Shown in pieces: positions 34,688 through 44,318 of a DNA stretch of 57,475 bases. Position 1 is the first letter of the stretch. Each line of letters starts with the position of its first letter. The stretch is taken from NCBI RefSeq assembly GCF_946221935.1, contig NZ_CAMIGN010000015.1, positions 1 to 57,475 of the forward strand, read 5' to 3'. This stretch comes from an uncultured Corynebacterium sp. (GTDB lineage: Bacteria > Actinomycetota > Actinomycetes > Mycobacteriales > Mycobacteriaceae). The position numbers and the translations under genes were made by a program. The notes below the pieces were generated by a model. The model searched no databases. It saw nothing but the letters and a program-made list of their open reading frames with translations, and was not told where the DNA came from.

Positions 34688-36988
34688 TTGGCGCCCAACA
34701 ACGACATCGCCGCCGAGCAGAACTACCTCGACGATCTCCTCTCCCGGGTAGATAACGCCCGCCAGAGACTGGAACAACGCCTCAAGGCCGTCCGCCTTGA
34801 AGCCGATATCGACGACCCGCAGGGACTCATGGTTCGCGACCGCGAGGCAAGGGATATTGCCCAACGCCTCGATTCCTATTCCGCTGCAGAAGTTGGTCTG
34901 ATGTTCGGGCGTATCGACGTCGAAGACCCGGAGGCGGAAAATCCCGCGCCTGAAAACGAAAAGCTAGATCGCCGCTATATCGGGCGCATCGGGTTGCACG
35001 ATGATGACGAGCAGATGCGTACCCTCCTTATGGACTGGCGTGCTCCCCTAGCTCGCCCCTTCTACCTGGCCACTACCCTGCACCCCGACGGGGTACATAC
35101 GCGACGACATATCACCACTCGTGGCCGCACAGTACGCAGCGTGGCAGACGAACAGCTTTCCAATACGCAAAACCCCGCTGATTCTGCGGGGGCGGGAGCA
35201 CGTGGTGGCGTCGCCAAAGAAGAGGCGCTGCTCGACGCAGTCAACAGAGCACGCACCCCATATATGCAGGACATCGTCGAGACGATCGCGGCGGAGCAGG
35301 ATAAGATCATCCGCGCCGAACACCGCGGAGTAACTGTCGTGCAAGGCGCACCGGGCACTGGCAAGACGGCCGTCGCACTGCACCGCGCGGCATACCTGCT
35401 GTACACATGGCGTGAGCAACTAAGCAACACTGGCGTGCTGATCATCGGGCCAAACGACCGCTTCCTTTCCTATATCTCGCAGGTGCTTCCGTCTTTGGGC
35501 GAAACCGGCGTGGTGCTCGCGACTCCCGGCACCCTTCTGCCGAACCTAAAAACCGTGCCGGAGACGAACCTGCTGGCGCGCGAAGTGAAAGGCTCGGGGG
35601 AAATGCTGACGATCCTTTCCGACGCCATCAAGGCGTATCAAACCGTGCCGGACACCGACATCGAGCTCAGCATCGACGGACTCAACGTGCAGCTGACACC
35701 AAAGATGGTGCGCTCAGCCCGCACTCGTGCACGCCGCAGCCGGAAGCCACACAACCACGCGCGGGCGGCCTTCCTAGACCACGGGCTCAACGCCCTGGCG
35801 GAGGCTTTGGGAGAAAACATTGGTGCCGACCCGCTTGGTGGCGCGAACCTGCTGGGTAAGGGGGACATTGCCACCCTGCGTGAGGAGCTCGGCGCAGACC
35901 CTGCGATCGTGGACGCGCTGGGGCAATTCTGGCCTGAACTGCACCCCACCGAGGTCTTGGAGCGGCTCTATGCAAACCCCGCGGCCATCGCCGTCGACTA
36001 TGACGAGGACACGTGGCGCGGTCTTTCCGCACACCCCAGCGGTGAATGGACTGACGCCGACGCGCCACTCATTGACGAACTCATCGACATGCTTGGCTAT
36101 GTCTCCGACGAGGAGTCCGCGGCCGAGGAACGTGAGCAATGGCTGGAGAAGATCGCGGAGGCGCAGGAGGCTCTCGACATTCTTACCGGCTCGGCTAGCC
36201 AAGACCTCGACGATGGCTTCGCGCCCGAGGTGCTGATGGCCTACGACGTCATCGACGCGGAAACGCTCGCCGCCCGTCAGCGGGTACGCGATCAGCGCAC
36301 TACTGCCGAACGCGCTGCAGCTGATAGCCGTTGGGCCTTCGGGCATGTGATCGTGGACGAAGCCCAAGAGCTAAGCCACATGGCCTGGAGGATGGTTTTC
36401 CGCCGCTCGCCGAACAAGTGGATGACGTTGGTCGGTGACCCAGCGCAGACGGGCAACCCCGGTGGGGTGGATAGCTGGTCGGAGGCGCTATCGCCCTTCG
36501 TGGCTGACCGTTGGCAACTGCACCAGTTGACGGTGAACTATCGCACACCGAAAGACATTGCGGATCTTGCCGCACCATTGTTGCAGCAGATTGATCCCGC
36601 TCAACCTGCCCCCGTAGCGCTGCGAGAATCCGGCACGGGCGTGCGCTATGTAGTTCCCACGGATGAGATGCCACGGTCGGAGGGAGTGCGGGAGGCCATC
36701 GCGCAAGCCCGTGAACTGACGGGCAAAGAGGGATTGATCGGTGTCATTGCCGCTGCCCCGGACGCCTTGCGGTCGGCGATAGCCGAGCTGTTAGAGGCCA
36801 CCGGCGCAGAAGTGGTGCTTGTCGATACAGCATCTGCGAAAGGGCTGGAATTCGACGAGGTTGTGCTGGTCGAGCCGGCAGACATCGTGGAGGCTTCCCC
36901 CCAAGGGCTCAACGATCTCTACGTAGCAATGACCCGTGCCACTCAGGGGCTTACAGTCGTACACACGCGCCCGTTGCCGTGGCGCTAG
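34688..36988 (+). CDS. helR: HelR/HelD-type RNA polymerase-associated ATPase
   Basis: 766 residues from a TTG start with AGAAGGGA upstream; the exact start is uncertain. The UvrD-like helicase pattern is visible: Walker A GAPGTGKTA (220-228), Walker B VDEAQ (D557), LTVNYRTPKDIADLA, TASAKGLEFDEVVLVEP and DLYVAMTRAT. A long helical arm precedes the ATPase core. HelD/HelR proteins remove stalled RNA polymerase from DNA, and HelR homologues in actinobacteria displace rifamycins. Whether this copy does so is inference. No partner genes are adjacent. Confidence 0.82.
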   Translation: MAPNNDIAAEQNYLDDLLSRVDNARQRLEQRLKAVRLEADIDDPQGLMVRDREARDIAQRLDSYSAAEVGLMFGRIDVEDPEAENPAPENEKLDRRYIGRIGLHDDDEQMRTLLMDWRAPLARPFYLATTLHPDGVHTRRHITTRGRTVRSVADEQLSNTQNPADSAGAGARGGVAKEEALLDAVNRARTPYMQDIVETIAAEQDKIIRAEHRGVTVVQGAPGTGKTAVALHRAAYLLYTWREQLSNTGVLIIGPNDRFLSYISQVLPSLGETGVVLATPGTLLPNLKTVPETNLLAREVKGSGEMLTILSDAIKAYQTVPDTDIELSIDGLNVQLTPKMVRSARTRARRSRKPHNHARAAFLDHGLNALAEALGENIGADPLGGANLLGKGDIATLREELGADPAIVDALGQFWPELHPTEVLERLYANPAAIAVDYDEDTWRGLSAHPSGEWTDADAPLIDELIDMLGYVSDEESAAEEREQWLEKIAEAQEALDILTGSASQDLDDGFAPEVLMAYDVIDAETLAARQRVRDQRTTAERAAADSRWAFGHVIVDEAQELSHMAWRMVFRRSPNKWMTLVGDPAQTGNPGGVDSWSEALSPFVADRWQLHQLTVNYRTPKDIADLAAPLLQQIDPAQPAPVALRESGTGVRYVVPTDEMPRSEGVREAIAQARELTGKEGLIGVIAAAPDALRSAIAELLEATGAEVVLVDTASAKGLEFDEVVLVEPADIVEASPQGLNDLYVAMTRATQGLTVVHTRPLPWR

Positions 36989-36997
36989 ATTAAAGGC

Positions 36998-37432
36998 CTA
37001 GTCTTTCATCCCTACGGTGTGAACGATCATCACGTCGCATTCCGCCTGGCGCGCAGCGTCGGCAGGCACGCTTCCCAGTAGTCGGCCTGTCAGGGAATTG
37101 ATCCCACGGTTTCCAACCACGAGCAGATCTGCTCCCTCGCTCTTCACGATGCTCATCAAAGCCTCGACGGGGTCGCCTTCCTTCAGCACCGCACGGATCT
37201 TTGCCGCCCCTGCGTCCTCAGCTTCTTTTCGTGCGGACGCCAACACCTCAGACGCAGACATTTCACCTTCCACAGCGGTGGTCTGCTTTGCCGCGGTATC
37301 CGCATGCTCCCCCACATACGCGCTGGCCAGAACAAGCTCTGCATTCATTGCTGCGGCCACGCCTGCGGCGCGTCGCACTGCTAGAAAAGAAGATTCTGAC
37401 CCATCGGTTCCGACCACGACTGTGTTGTACAT
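36998..37432 (-). CDS. Universal stress protein (UspA family)
   Basis: 144 residues. The N-terminus is MYNTVVVGTDGSESS. The ATP-binding pattern G-x2-G-x9-GS appears in GNRGINSLTGRLLGS, so it is the nucleotide-binding type. It is convergent with the HelR-type gene (9-bp gap) and ends close to uvrB. Exact role unknown. Confidence 0.92.
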   Translation of the reverse strand: MYNTVVVGTDGSESSFLAVRRAAGVAAAMNAELVLASAYVGEHADTAAKQTTAVEGEMSASEVLASARKEAEDAGAAKIRAVLKEGDPVEALMSIVKSEGADLLVVGNRGINSLTGRLLGSVPADAARQAECDVMIVHTVGMKD

Positions 37433-37442
37433 AACCCCAATC

Positions 37443-39572
37443 TTACAACCCAGCTTCGATCATGCCCCGAAGTTCCTTTTTTAGGTCTGCAATTTCATCG
37501 CGCAGGCGACCAGCAAGCTCAAACTTCAGCTCCTTGGCCGCCGATTTCATCTGTTCAGTCATCTCTTGGATGAGCTTTTCTAGCTGTGGACGTGCCATTG
37601 GCTCATCGGTGGAGCCGCGTACCAGCGCCCAATCTGCTTCGGGCGATTCGCCCTTGCCACCGGAGGTGGTATCGGCGTCATTTCCTGCTTCTGCCTCAAG
37701 CTCCGCAACCTGATCCAAGATATCGGCGATCTTCTTGCGCAAGGGTTGCGGGTCAATTCCGTGCTCCTTGTTGTAGGCGATCTGCTTGGCACGGCGGCGC
37801 TCCGTTTCGTCGATGGCGTACTGCATGGAGTCGGTGACCTTGTCCGCGTACATGATGACTTCGCCCGAGACGTTGCGGGCTGCACGACCGATGGTCTGGA
37901 TCAGGGATCGTTCGGATCGCAGGAAGCCCTCCTTGTCCGCATCCAAAATGGCGACCAGCGATACTTCTGGCAGGTCAAGACCCTCACGCAGCAGGTTGAT
38001 ACCGACCAGCACATCGAATTCGCCGAGGCGTAGTTGGCGCAGCAGCTCCACGCGTTTGAGCGTGTCGATATCCGAGTGCATGTAGCGCACCTTTACACCA
38101 TGTTCCAGCAGGTAGTCGGTTAGGTCCTCTGCCATTCGCTTGGTCAGGGTGGTCACCAGCACGCGCTCGTTCTTCTCGGTGCGCTGGCGGATCTGCTCAA
38201 TCAGATCGTCGATCTGGCCTTCGGTTGGACGCACCTCTACCTTCGGATCCACGAGGCCAGTCGGGCGAATGACCTGCTCCACATATTCGCCTTGGGCGGC
38301 GGCAATCTCGTAATCGCCGGGGGTCGCGGACATATAGACGCACTGGCCTTTACGATCGTCGAACTCCTCCCAAGTCAATGGCCTGTTATCCAGGGCACTA
38401 GGCAGGCGGAATCCGTGCTCCACCAGGTTGCGTTTGCGGGACATGTCGCCTTCGAACATGCCGCCGATCTGTGGGACGGTCACGTGTGACTCGTCGATAA
38501 TCGTGAGGAAGTCCTCCGGGAAGTAGTCGATTAGCGTAGCGGGCGCAGACCCTGCCGCGCGGCCGTCAATGTGGCGGGAGTAGTTCTCGATACCGCTGGT
38601 GAAGCCCACCTGTTGGATCATCTCCAGGTCGTACTCGGTGCGCATGCGCAGGCGCTGGGCCTCCAGCAGTTTGCCGCGGTTTTCCAGCTCCTCCAGCCGC
38701 TGCGCCAGCTCCTCCTTGATGGCCTGCATCGCCTTTTCCATGCGCTCCGGGCCGGCCACATAGTGGGTGGCTGGGAAGATGCGCAGTTCGTCAACCTGGC
38801 GAATCACGTCGCCGGTCAGCGGGTGAATGTAGTACAGCGCATCGATGTCGTCGCCGAAGAACTCCACTCGCACCGCCAGCTCCTCATAGGCCGGAATGAT
38901 GTCCACCGTGTCGCCCTTGACGCGGAAAGTGCCGCGGGTAAAGGCGACGTCGTTGCGGGAGTATTGGATATCCACCAGCAGGCGCAGGAACCGATCGCGT
39001 TCGACCTCCTCGTCGACCTTCAAGACCACCGAGCGGTCCAGGTAAGACTGCGGGGTGCCGAGGCCGTAGATGCAGGAGACCGAGGACACAACCACCACGT
39101 CCCGGCGCGACAACAGCGCGGAGGTCGCGGAGTGACGGAGCCGCTCCACGTCTTCGTTAATGGAGGAATCCTTTTCGATGTACGTATCCGTCTGCGCGAT
39201 ATACGCCTCTGGTTGGTAGTAGTCGTAGTAGGAAACGAAGTATTCCACTGCATTGTTTGGCAAGAGGCTCCGCAGTTCGTTGGCCAACTGTGCCGCCAAG
39301 GTCTTGTTTGGCGCCATCACTAGGGTGGGGCGCTGTTCCTTCTCAATCAGCCACGCCGCGGTCGCGGACTTACCGGTACCGGTGGCGCCCATCAGCACCA
39401 CGTCGCGCTCGCCTCTGTATAACCGCTGGTGCAGTTCCTCGATAGCCTTCGGCTGATCGCCAGCGGGTTGATAGTCGCTGATGACTTCGAACTCCGCATT
39501 CGATCGCTCGACCTCCCCTACGGGGCGAAACTCGGAGTACGACAATTCGGGACGTTCTGCTGCAAAGGCCAT
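37443..39572 (-). CDS. uvrB: UvrABC excinuclease subunit B
   Basis: 709 residues from the ATG at 39572. Walker A GATGTGKS (62-69), the beta-hairpin (SYYDYYQPEAYI), helicase motifs and a C-terminal UVR motif that pairs with UvrC are all present. It loads on damage with UvrA. The frame's ten-residue N-terminal extension is not typical of the family. The gene is divergent from the DUF218 gene. Confidence 0.97.
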   Translation of the reverse strand: MAFAAERPELSYSEFRPVGEVERSNAEFEVISDYQPAGDQPKAIEELHQRLYRGERDVVLMGATGTGKSATAAWLIEKEQRPTLVMAPNKTLAAQLANELRSLLPNNAVEYFVSYYDYYQPEAYIAQTDTYIEKDSSINEDVERLRHSATSALLSRRDVVVVSSVSCIYGLGTPQSYLDRSVVLKVDEEVERDRFLRLLVDIQYSRNDVAFTRGTFRVKGDTVDIIPAYEELAVRVEFFGDDIDALYYIHPLTGDVIRQVDELRIFPATHYVAGPERMEKAMQAIKEELAQRLEELENRGKLLEAQRLRMRTEYDLEMIQQVGFTSGIENYSRHIDGRAAGSAPATLIDYFPEDFLTIIDESHVTVPQIGGMFEGDMSRKRNLVEHGFRLPSALDNRPLTWEEFDDRKGQCVYMSATPGDYEIAAAQGEYVEQVIRPTGLVDPKVEVRPTEGQIDDLIEQIRQRTEKNERVLVTTLTKRMAEDLTDYLLEHGVKVRYMHSDIDTLKRVELLRQLRLGEFDVLVGINLLREGLDLPEVSLVAILDADKEGFLRSERSLIQTIGRAARNVSGEVIMYADKVTDSMQYAIDETERRRAKQIAYNKEHGIDPQPLRKKIADILDQVAELEAEAGNDADTTSGGKGESPEADWALVRGSTDEPMARPQLEKLIQEMTEQMKSAAKELKFELAGRLRDEIADLKKELRGMIEAGL

Positions 39573-39657
39573 GCGCACCAGTCTACTTACCGCCCCGGAC
39601 ACCGCCTGCCGTGCTGTTACCCAGCGCTTTTGCTATGGCCGTTCTAAGGTTAATCAC

Positions 39658-40602
39658 ATGAAGCTCTTCTCCCGCGGTCGTGCCGCTATCGCCCCTGTCA
39701 TCGCCCTTTCGCTCTTGGTTACTCCCTCTGCCGTCGCCGCGCCAGCGCCGGCTATGCCCGCCGTTCCACCGATCGTTGTCGGTCCCGCGCCGATCGGCCC
39801 CAACACCGTCGTTATTCCTGGCGAGCTGTTGCCGGTGGGGCCCAGCGGGGCTCGCACTGCCCGCACTGTTGATGACGCCTACTCCGCAGCTGCCATAGCC
39901 GCTCAGTACATGAACAAGGATCCTCGCCCGGCGCTTGCTAGACTCTCCCCAGCTCGACGTACCGAGATCAAGCACATCCTGAAGGTATTGGAAGCTCCCG
40001 TCCAAAAGCCTGGAAAGTCCACCAGTCCGCGCGCAACCGTGGTTGTCCTCGGTAATGGTCTGAACCCAGACGGTTCTGTACACCCGAACCTACAGCGCCG
40101 CCTGGAGGTAGCCCGGGACTACGCCCTAAAGCACCCCGCCAGCCCTATTATCACCTCGGGTGGAAAGACCGAACATGGCCATGTCGAGGCCCAAGCGATG
40201 AAGAATTGGCTGGTCAAGGCTGGCATTTCCCCACAGCGCATTCATGTGGAAGGCAACTCCTGGTCCACCATTAGCAACGCATGGCACAGCGCGAAGGTGT
40301 TCGCTCGCATGAACAAGCATGCCACCAGCGCTCCCCGCAGTACGGCGTTGCCTCGCCAGCTGGTCATCGCGACCACCGATAGCCACCTGCACCGAGGTGT
40401 AAGTGACTACCGCATCGCCTTCGGCCCCCGTACCACCGTTTATGGCCTGGCTTCGAAGTCCGACCCAGTGCAGCAGCGGAACCTAGCCAAGGAACGCATG
40501 TCCCGCTACCGCGACGCGGTGGGATTGTATATCTTCCCGGAGACAGTCGTAGCCGACGGCCTTCCGCCGATCTTCGGAGCTGGTATCCCCCGCTTCTGGT
40601 AG
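39658..40602 (+). CDS. Secreted DUF218 (YdcF/SanA-like) protein
   Basis: 314 residues. The N-terminus is a signal peptide with cleavage likely after AVA (27). A Pro-rich stretch follows, then a DUF218 domain (about 118-290) with VVVLGNGLNPDGSVHPNLQRRL, TSGGKTEHGHVEAQAM and EGNSWSTISN. DUF218 proteins are implicated in envelope synthesis in some bacteria, but the reaction is unknown. The ATG at 39658 is preferred because it begins the signal peptide. It is convergent with coaE, 3 bp away. Confidence 0.85.
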   Translation: MKLFSRGRAAIAPVIALSLLVTPSAVAAPAPAMPAVPPIVVGPAPIGPNTVVIPGELLPVGPSGARTARTVDDAYSAAAIAAQYMNKDPRPALARLSPARRTEIKHILKVLEAPVQKPGKSTSPRATVVVLGNGLNPDGSVHPNLQRRLEVARDYALKHPASPIITSGGKTEHGHVEAQAMKNWLVKAGISPQRIHVEGNSWSTISNAWHSAKVFARMNKHATSAPRSTALPRQLVIATTDSHLHRGVSDYRIAFGPRTTVYGLASKSDPVQQRNLAKERMSRYRDAVGLYIFPETVVADGLPPIFGAGIPRFW

Positions 40603-40605
40603 GTT

Positions 40606-41190
40606 TTACAGCCCGTCCCAGAAGCCATCGACCTGAGTCAGCAGGTCTTCCAAACTGCCGGAGTTGTCCAACACCGTATCTGCAGCACTTAGGCGAGTCT
40701 CCCGATCGATCTGGGCGGCGATGCGGCGCCGGGCGTCGTCCTCATCCAGGCCGCGGTGCTGAACGAGGCGTTCGATGCGCAGCTCATCGGGAGCATCCAC
40801 CACCAGTACATGATCGACCTTATTCACCTCGCCATTCTCAATGAGCAAGGGCATGTCGTAGACCAATACTTCCGCACCCGATTCCCTGCCCTGTTTGAAT
40901 AGCTCCTCCGTGCGCGCACGAATACGCGGATGGGTGATCGCGTTGAGCTTCTTTGTGGCTTCCGGGGTAGCAAAAGCCTGGCGAGCCAACTCAGCACGGT
41001 TCAGCGTTCCATCGGGGTTTAACACCCCGTCAAAGGCCTCCGCCAGCTCAGCCAAAGCTGGCTGACCTGGTTCGACGATCTCGCGCGCCACCAGGTCGGC
41101 GTCAACAATAAAAGCACCGAGCTCCGCCAACCGCGACGAGACGGTTGACTTGCCCGATCCGATTCCACCAGTTAGCCCAATTGTGATCAT
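40606..41190 (-). CDS. coaE: Dephospho-CoA kinase
   Basis: Last step of coenzyme A synthesis. 194 residues. The P-loop GGIGSGKST (8-16) and the family segments DADLVAREIV and YDMPLLIENG are seen. The short length fits a stand-alone enzyme, not the longer mycobacterial fusion. Confidence 0.96.
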   Translation of the reverse strand: MITIGLTGGIGSGKSTVSSRLAELGAFIVDADLVAREIVEPGQPALAELAEAFDGVLNPDGTLNRAELARQAFATPEATKKLNAITHPRIRARTEELFKQGRESGAEVLVYDMPLLIENGEVNKVDHVLVVDAPDELRIERLVQHRGLDEDDARRRIAAQIDRETRLSAADTVLDNSGSLEDLLTQVDGFWDGL

Positions 41191-41206
41191 GAGGCCATGC
41201 TAGCGG

Positions 41207-41554
41207 CTACAGGGAACCGGAAATGGTGTTCCCGGCCAAACGGCACTGGTAGTAGCTGGCGGCGAGGTTGCCGAAATCGACGCGCAAAGCATTGGCCTTG
41301 TAGATATCCTGCTCCGCGACGGCGGCATCCCACTTCTTACGCACCTCGTCGATCTGCTGATTCAGGTTCTGGCATGTCTTCGGCACTCGCGAGGAGCTGC
41401 CGGAGCTGCCCGTCGCAGGCACCTCGACGGTGGGAAGCGGCTGGAGGGTCTCAGGTGCAGTGCCAGAGTCCGCAGCACCAGCGAGTCCCGCTGCAGTGGA
41501 AAGGGATAGGCAGGTAGCGGCGACGATGGAAGCGATGCGAGAGGATTTTGCCAT
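41207..41554 (-). CDS. Small secreted protein of unknown function
   Basis: 115 residues from the ATG at 41554. A signal peptide ends near AGA (27). A short Pro/Ser-rich stretch is followed by a helical C-terminal half with two cysteines (KTCQNLNQQID and YQCRLAG), a possible disulfide. No known domain. It lies 16 bp from the coaE start and is divergent from the DUF4185 gene. The open frame upstream of this ATG is not protein-like. Confidence 0.7.
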   Translation of the reverse strand: MAKSSRIASIVAATCLSLSTAAGLAGAADSGTAPETLQPLPTVEVPATGSSGSSSRVPKTCQNLNQQIDEVRKKWDAAVAEQDIYKANALRVDFGNLAASYYQCRLAGNTISGSL

Positions 41555-41615
41555 ATGGGTGAATATAGCGAAGCTCCCCAGGCGGTGCAGCACAACATGT
41601 GTAAACATTAGCTTC

Positions 41616-42869
41616 ATGAAGAACACATTCAGCGCCCGTCGCTCCCTCGCAGCTACCCTCTCCACCGGCACAATCCTCGCCACCGCATCCGTGGTGACCG
41701 CCCTTTCCACAGGTCACGCCGCCGCAGACCCATGCTGGACCTACACCCCCACCATGAGCGATGGCCTGGCAGCTAGCAGCACCGGTTCCCTGGCAGGCAG
41801 CCTGGGGCAACCGCAATGGCTCACCGGTAAGCCCGAAGGAATGCCAAAGGTCACCGGCAACACCGAGGCACTGCATATGCTCACGGGGCGCTTTGGGCCA
41901 GATCGCACCGACAAGACCGGGCTTAGCTCCACCGACCTGGGCATCATGTGGGATTCCGGAGACGGGCGCGTGCTCGCCGCCTTCGGCGACTCCTTCCGCT
42001 GCGGGGCCGGTAACAATGGCTGGCACTCCAATGCGCTGTACGAAACGGACGACATGGACCCCTCTAACGGGATCTACCTGACCGGCCCTGCCACTGGAAG
42101 TCGCTCCGAGGAGTTCCTCCCCGCATCGCTGAAGATCGACGGGGTGGAGAAAACCATTATTCCTACCGCCGGCATTGAGGTTAACGGTGCACAGTATGTG
42201 GACTTCATGTCCGTCCGCGACTGGGGTCGCCCAGGACAGTGGCGCACCAACTACGCCGCGACCGCGAAGTCCACTGATGGCGGTAAGACTTTCTCTGTGA
42301 TCCGCGATTCCTACCGCAGTAGTTCCGTGGCCTCTGGGGATAGCCGCTTGCCAGACTTCCCCGCTCACTCCCCCGGCGCCGATAACTTCCAGATGACGGC
42401 CTTTGCTAAGCCTCCTCAAGGCACGGCTGCCGAGGACGGCCATGTGTACGTCTATGGAACCCCTTCGGGACGCTCCGGCCAGGCTCGGTTGGCGCGCATC
42501 AGCGAAGCGGACTTCCCCAACTTCAGCTCTGCAGAATTCTGGGATGGCCAAGGATGGACCACGCGAATGGACGCGGCGAAAACTGTGCTGGACGGGCGAG
42601 TTTCCGAACTATCGGTGCAGTACAACAAGCACCTCGGCAAGTGGTTGGCTCTGTACGAAACCACCCAGGGCATGGTACTGCGGCAGGCCGATAAACCAGA
42701 AGGACCCTGGAGCAGCGAGAAAACACTGATCTCCAGGGCCCAGGTGCCGGATATCTACGGCGGTTTCATGTACCCACACCAGACTGACGGGAACCTGTAC
42801 TGGGTAGCTACGTCGTGGAATAGCTACAACGCTGTGGTGTACAAGACCGATCTGGCGAAGGTCTTCTAG
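41616..42869 (+). CDS. Secreted DUF4185-type protein
   Basis: 417 residues. The signal peptide has cleavage near HAAA (37). The rest resembles DUF4185 proteins, a beta-propeller-like fold related to glycosidases, with DLGIMWDSGDGRVLAAFGDS near 110 and NLYWVATSWNSYN near the C-terminus. It may bind or cleave a cell-wall or host glycan; this is inference. The ATG at 41616 begins the signal peptide. Confidence 0.8.
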   Translation: MKNTFSARRSLAATLSTGTILATASVVTALSTGHAAADPCWTYTPTMSDGLAASSTGSLAGSLGQPQWLTGKPEGMPKVTGNTEALHMLTGRFGPDRTDKTGLSSTDLGIMWDSGDGRVLAAFGDSFRCGAGNNGWHSNALYETDDMDPSNGIYLTGPATGSRSEEFLPASLKIDGVEKTIIPTAGIEVNGAQYVDFMSVRDWGRPGQWRTNYAATAKSTDGGKTFSVIRDSYRSSSVASGDSRLPDFPAHSPGADNFQMTAFAKPPQGTAAEDGHVYVYGTPSGRSGQARLARISEADFPNFSSAEFWDGQGWTTRMDAAKTVLDGRVSELSVQYNKHLGKWLALYETTQGMVLRQADKPEGPWSSEKTLISRAQVPDIYGGFMYPHQTDGNLYWVATSWNSYNAVVYKTDLAKVF

Positions 42870-42906
42870 CGCTGCGAGAGCGCTAGGGCACTAGCGCACT
42901 AGCGCT
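42866..42906. terminator. Perfect hairpin plus CTAGCGC repeats between two convergent genes
   Basis: CTAGCGCT-GCGAG-AGCGCTAG (42866-42886) is a perfect 8-bp stem around a 5-nt loop, followed by two further CTAGCGC copies (42891 and 42899). The stop codons of both genes lie within these repeats. There is no T-run, so termination is a guess; the repeat structure is direct. Confidence 0.55.
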
Positions 42907-44215
42907 CGATGATGGCGACAATGCCCTGACCACCTGCAGCGCAGATGGAGACCAGGGTGCGGCCACCGCCGTTTTGCTCCAGCACCTTCGCAGCGGTAGC
43001 GATGATGCGGCCGCCGGTAGCGGCGAACGGGTGGCCAGCTGCCAGGGAGGAGCCCTTGACGTTCAGCTTCGCGCGGTCGATGGCACCCAGGGCACCATCC
43101 AGGCCCAGGCGCTCGCGGCAGTACTCGTCGGACTCCCATGCCTTCAGGGTGGCGCAGGTCTGGGAGGCGAAGGCCTCGTGGATCTCGTAGAAGTCGAAGT
43201 CCTGCAGGGTGAGGTTGTTGCGCTTCAGCAGGCGAGCCACCGCGTAGGTCGGGGACATCAGCAGACCGTCCGGGGTCATGCCGTCGCGGCCGTTGATGAA
43301 GTCCACGGAAGCAACCTCGGAGTCCACCAGGTATGCCTTGACCGGGATGTTGTGCTCTGCAGCCCATTCCTCGGAGGAGATCAGGACTGCGGAAGCGCCG
43401 TCGGTCAGCGGGGTGGAGTTACCGGCGGTCATGGTGGCCTTGGTGCCGTGCTGCTCGGCGTCCTTCTTGCCGAAGACCGGCTTTAGCTTAGCCAGCTTCT
43501 CGACGTTGGAGTCCGGGCGCAGGTTGGTATCGCGCTGCACGCCCAGGAACGGGGTGATGAGATCCTCGAAGAAGCCCTCGTCGTATGCCTTGGCCAGCTT
43601 CTGGTGGGATTCTGCCGCCAGCTGGTCCTGCTCCTCGCGGGTCAGGCCGAACTCGCGGGCGGTGATGGCCGCGTGGTCACCCATGGACAGTCCGGTGCGG
43701 GGCTCGCCGTTGTTCGGCTGCTCCGGGGCCAGCTGGGAGGGGCGGATCTGGCCGACCAGCTTCAGGCGGTCGGTGGTGGTCTTTGCGTTGTTCAGCTTGA
43801 TCAGGGTCTTGCGCAGCTGATCGTTAACAGCCAGAGGTGCGTCGGAGGTGGTGTCTACGCCGCCGCCGATGCCGGACTCGATGCGGCCGAGGGCGATTGC
43901 GTCTGCAACCTGTACCAGGGCAGCCAGGCCGGTACCGCAGGCCATCTGCAGGTCGAAGGCCGGGGTGGTGGAGGACAGTGCGGAGCCGAGGACGGTCTCG
44001 CGGGTCAGGTTGAAGTCGCGGGAGTGCTTCAGCACGGCGCCGGCGACAACCTGGCCCAGTTCCTCGCCCTGCAGGCCATAGCGTGCGACCAGGCCATCGA
44101 TGGCGGCGGTCAGCATGTCTTGGTTAGACGCGTTCGCGTACTCCTTGTTGGAACGTGCGAACGGGATGCGGTTGCCGCCCAGGATGGCGACCTTGCGGGG
44201 TGCTCCGTTAGTCAT
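42899..44215 (-). CDS. fadA2: Acetyl-CoA C-acyltransferase (FadA2-like thiolase)
   Basis: Thiolase of 438 residues. The acylated cysteine is C93 in MACGTGLAAL, the second-loop pattern is GSSLAAGHPFAATGGR, and the C-terminal CAAGGQGIVAI supplies the base cysteine. It is divergent from fabG4-htdX, the same arrangement as M. tuberculosis Rv0243 versus Rv0242c-Rv0241c. This supports a role in acyl-CoA breakdown or short-chain synthesis. Confidence 0.93.
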   Translation of the reverse strand: MTNGAPRKVAILGGNRIPFARSNKEYANASNQDMLTAAIDGLVARYGLQGEELGQVVAGAVLKHSRDFNLTRETVLGSALSSTTPAFDLQMACGTGLAALVQVADAIALGRIESGIGGGVDTTSDAPLAVNDQLRKTLIKLNNAKTTTDRLKLVGQIRPSQLAPEQPNNGEPRTGLSMGDHAAITAREFGLTREEQDQLAAESHQKLAKAYDEGFFEDLITPFLGVQRDTNLRPDSNVEKLAKLKPVFGKKDAEQHGTKATMTAGNSTPLTDGASAVLISSEEWAAEHNIPVKAYLVDSEVASVDFINGRDGMTPDGLLMSPTYAVARLLKRNNLTLQDFDFYEIHEAFASQTCATLKAWESDEYCRERLGLDGALGAIDRAKLNVKGSSLAAGHPFAATGGRIIATAAKVLEQNGGGRTLVSICAAGGQGIVAIIER

Positions 44216-44266
44216 ATTTTTGTGTCACTCCATCGAAGAATGTGAATTGAAAGAACGTTTTCCTAC

Positions 44267-44318
44267 ACGGTGTGCTCGATCACACCGTATGGTTATACAT
44301 GAGAACATACATTGTCAC
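44267..44318 (-). promoter_or_regulatory. fadA2 promoter with operator-like palindrome
   Basis: The perfect palindrome ACGGTGTG-6-CACACCGT (44267-44288) lies just downstream of an extended -10 TGTATAAC (-10 at 44297-44292) and a -35-like GTGACA (44318-44313). A TetR-type repressor is the usual kind to use such a site, but none is encoded in the window. Functional meaning is inferred. Confidence 0.5.

Noticed and set aside
41451..42551. Minus-strand open frame opposite the DUF4185 gene (366 codons)
   Set aside because: Shadow; the plus strand has a signal peptide and family motifs.
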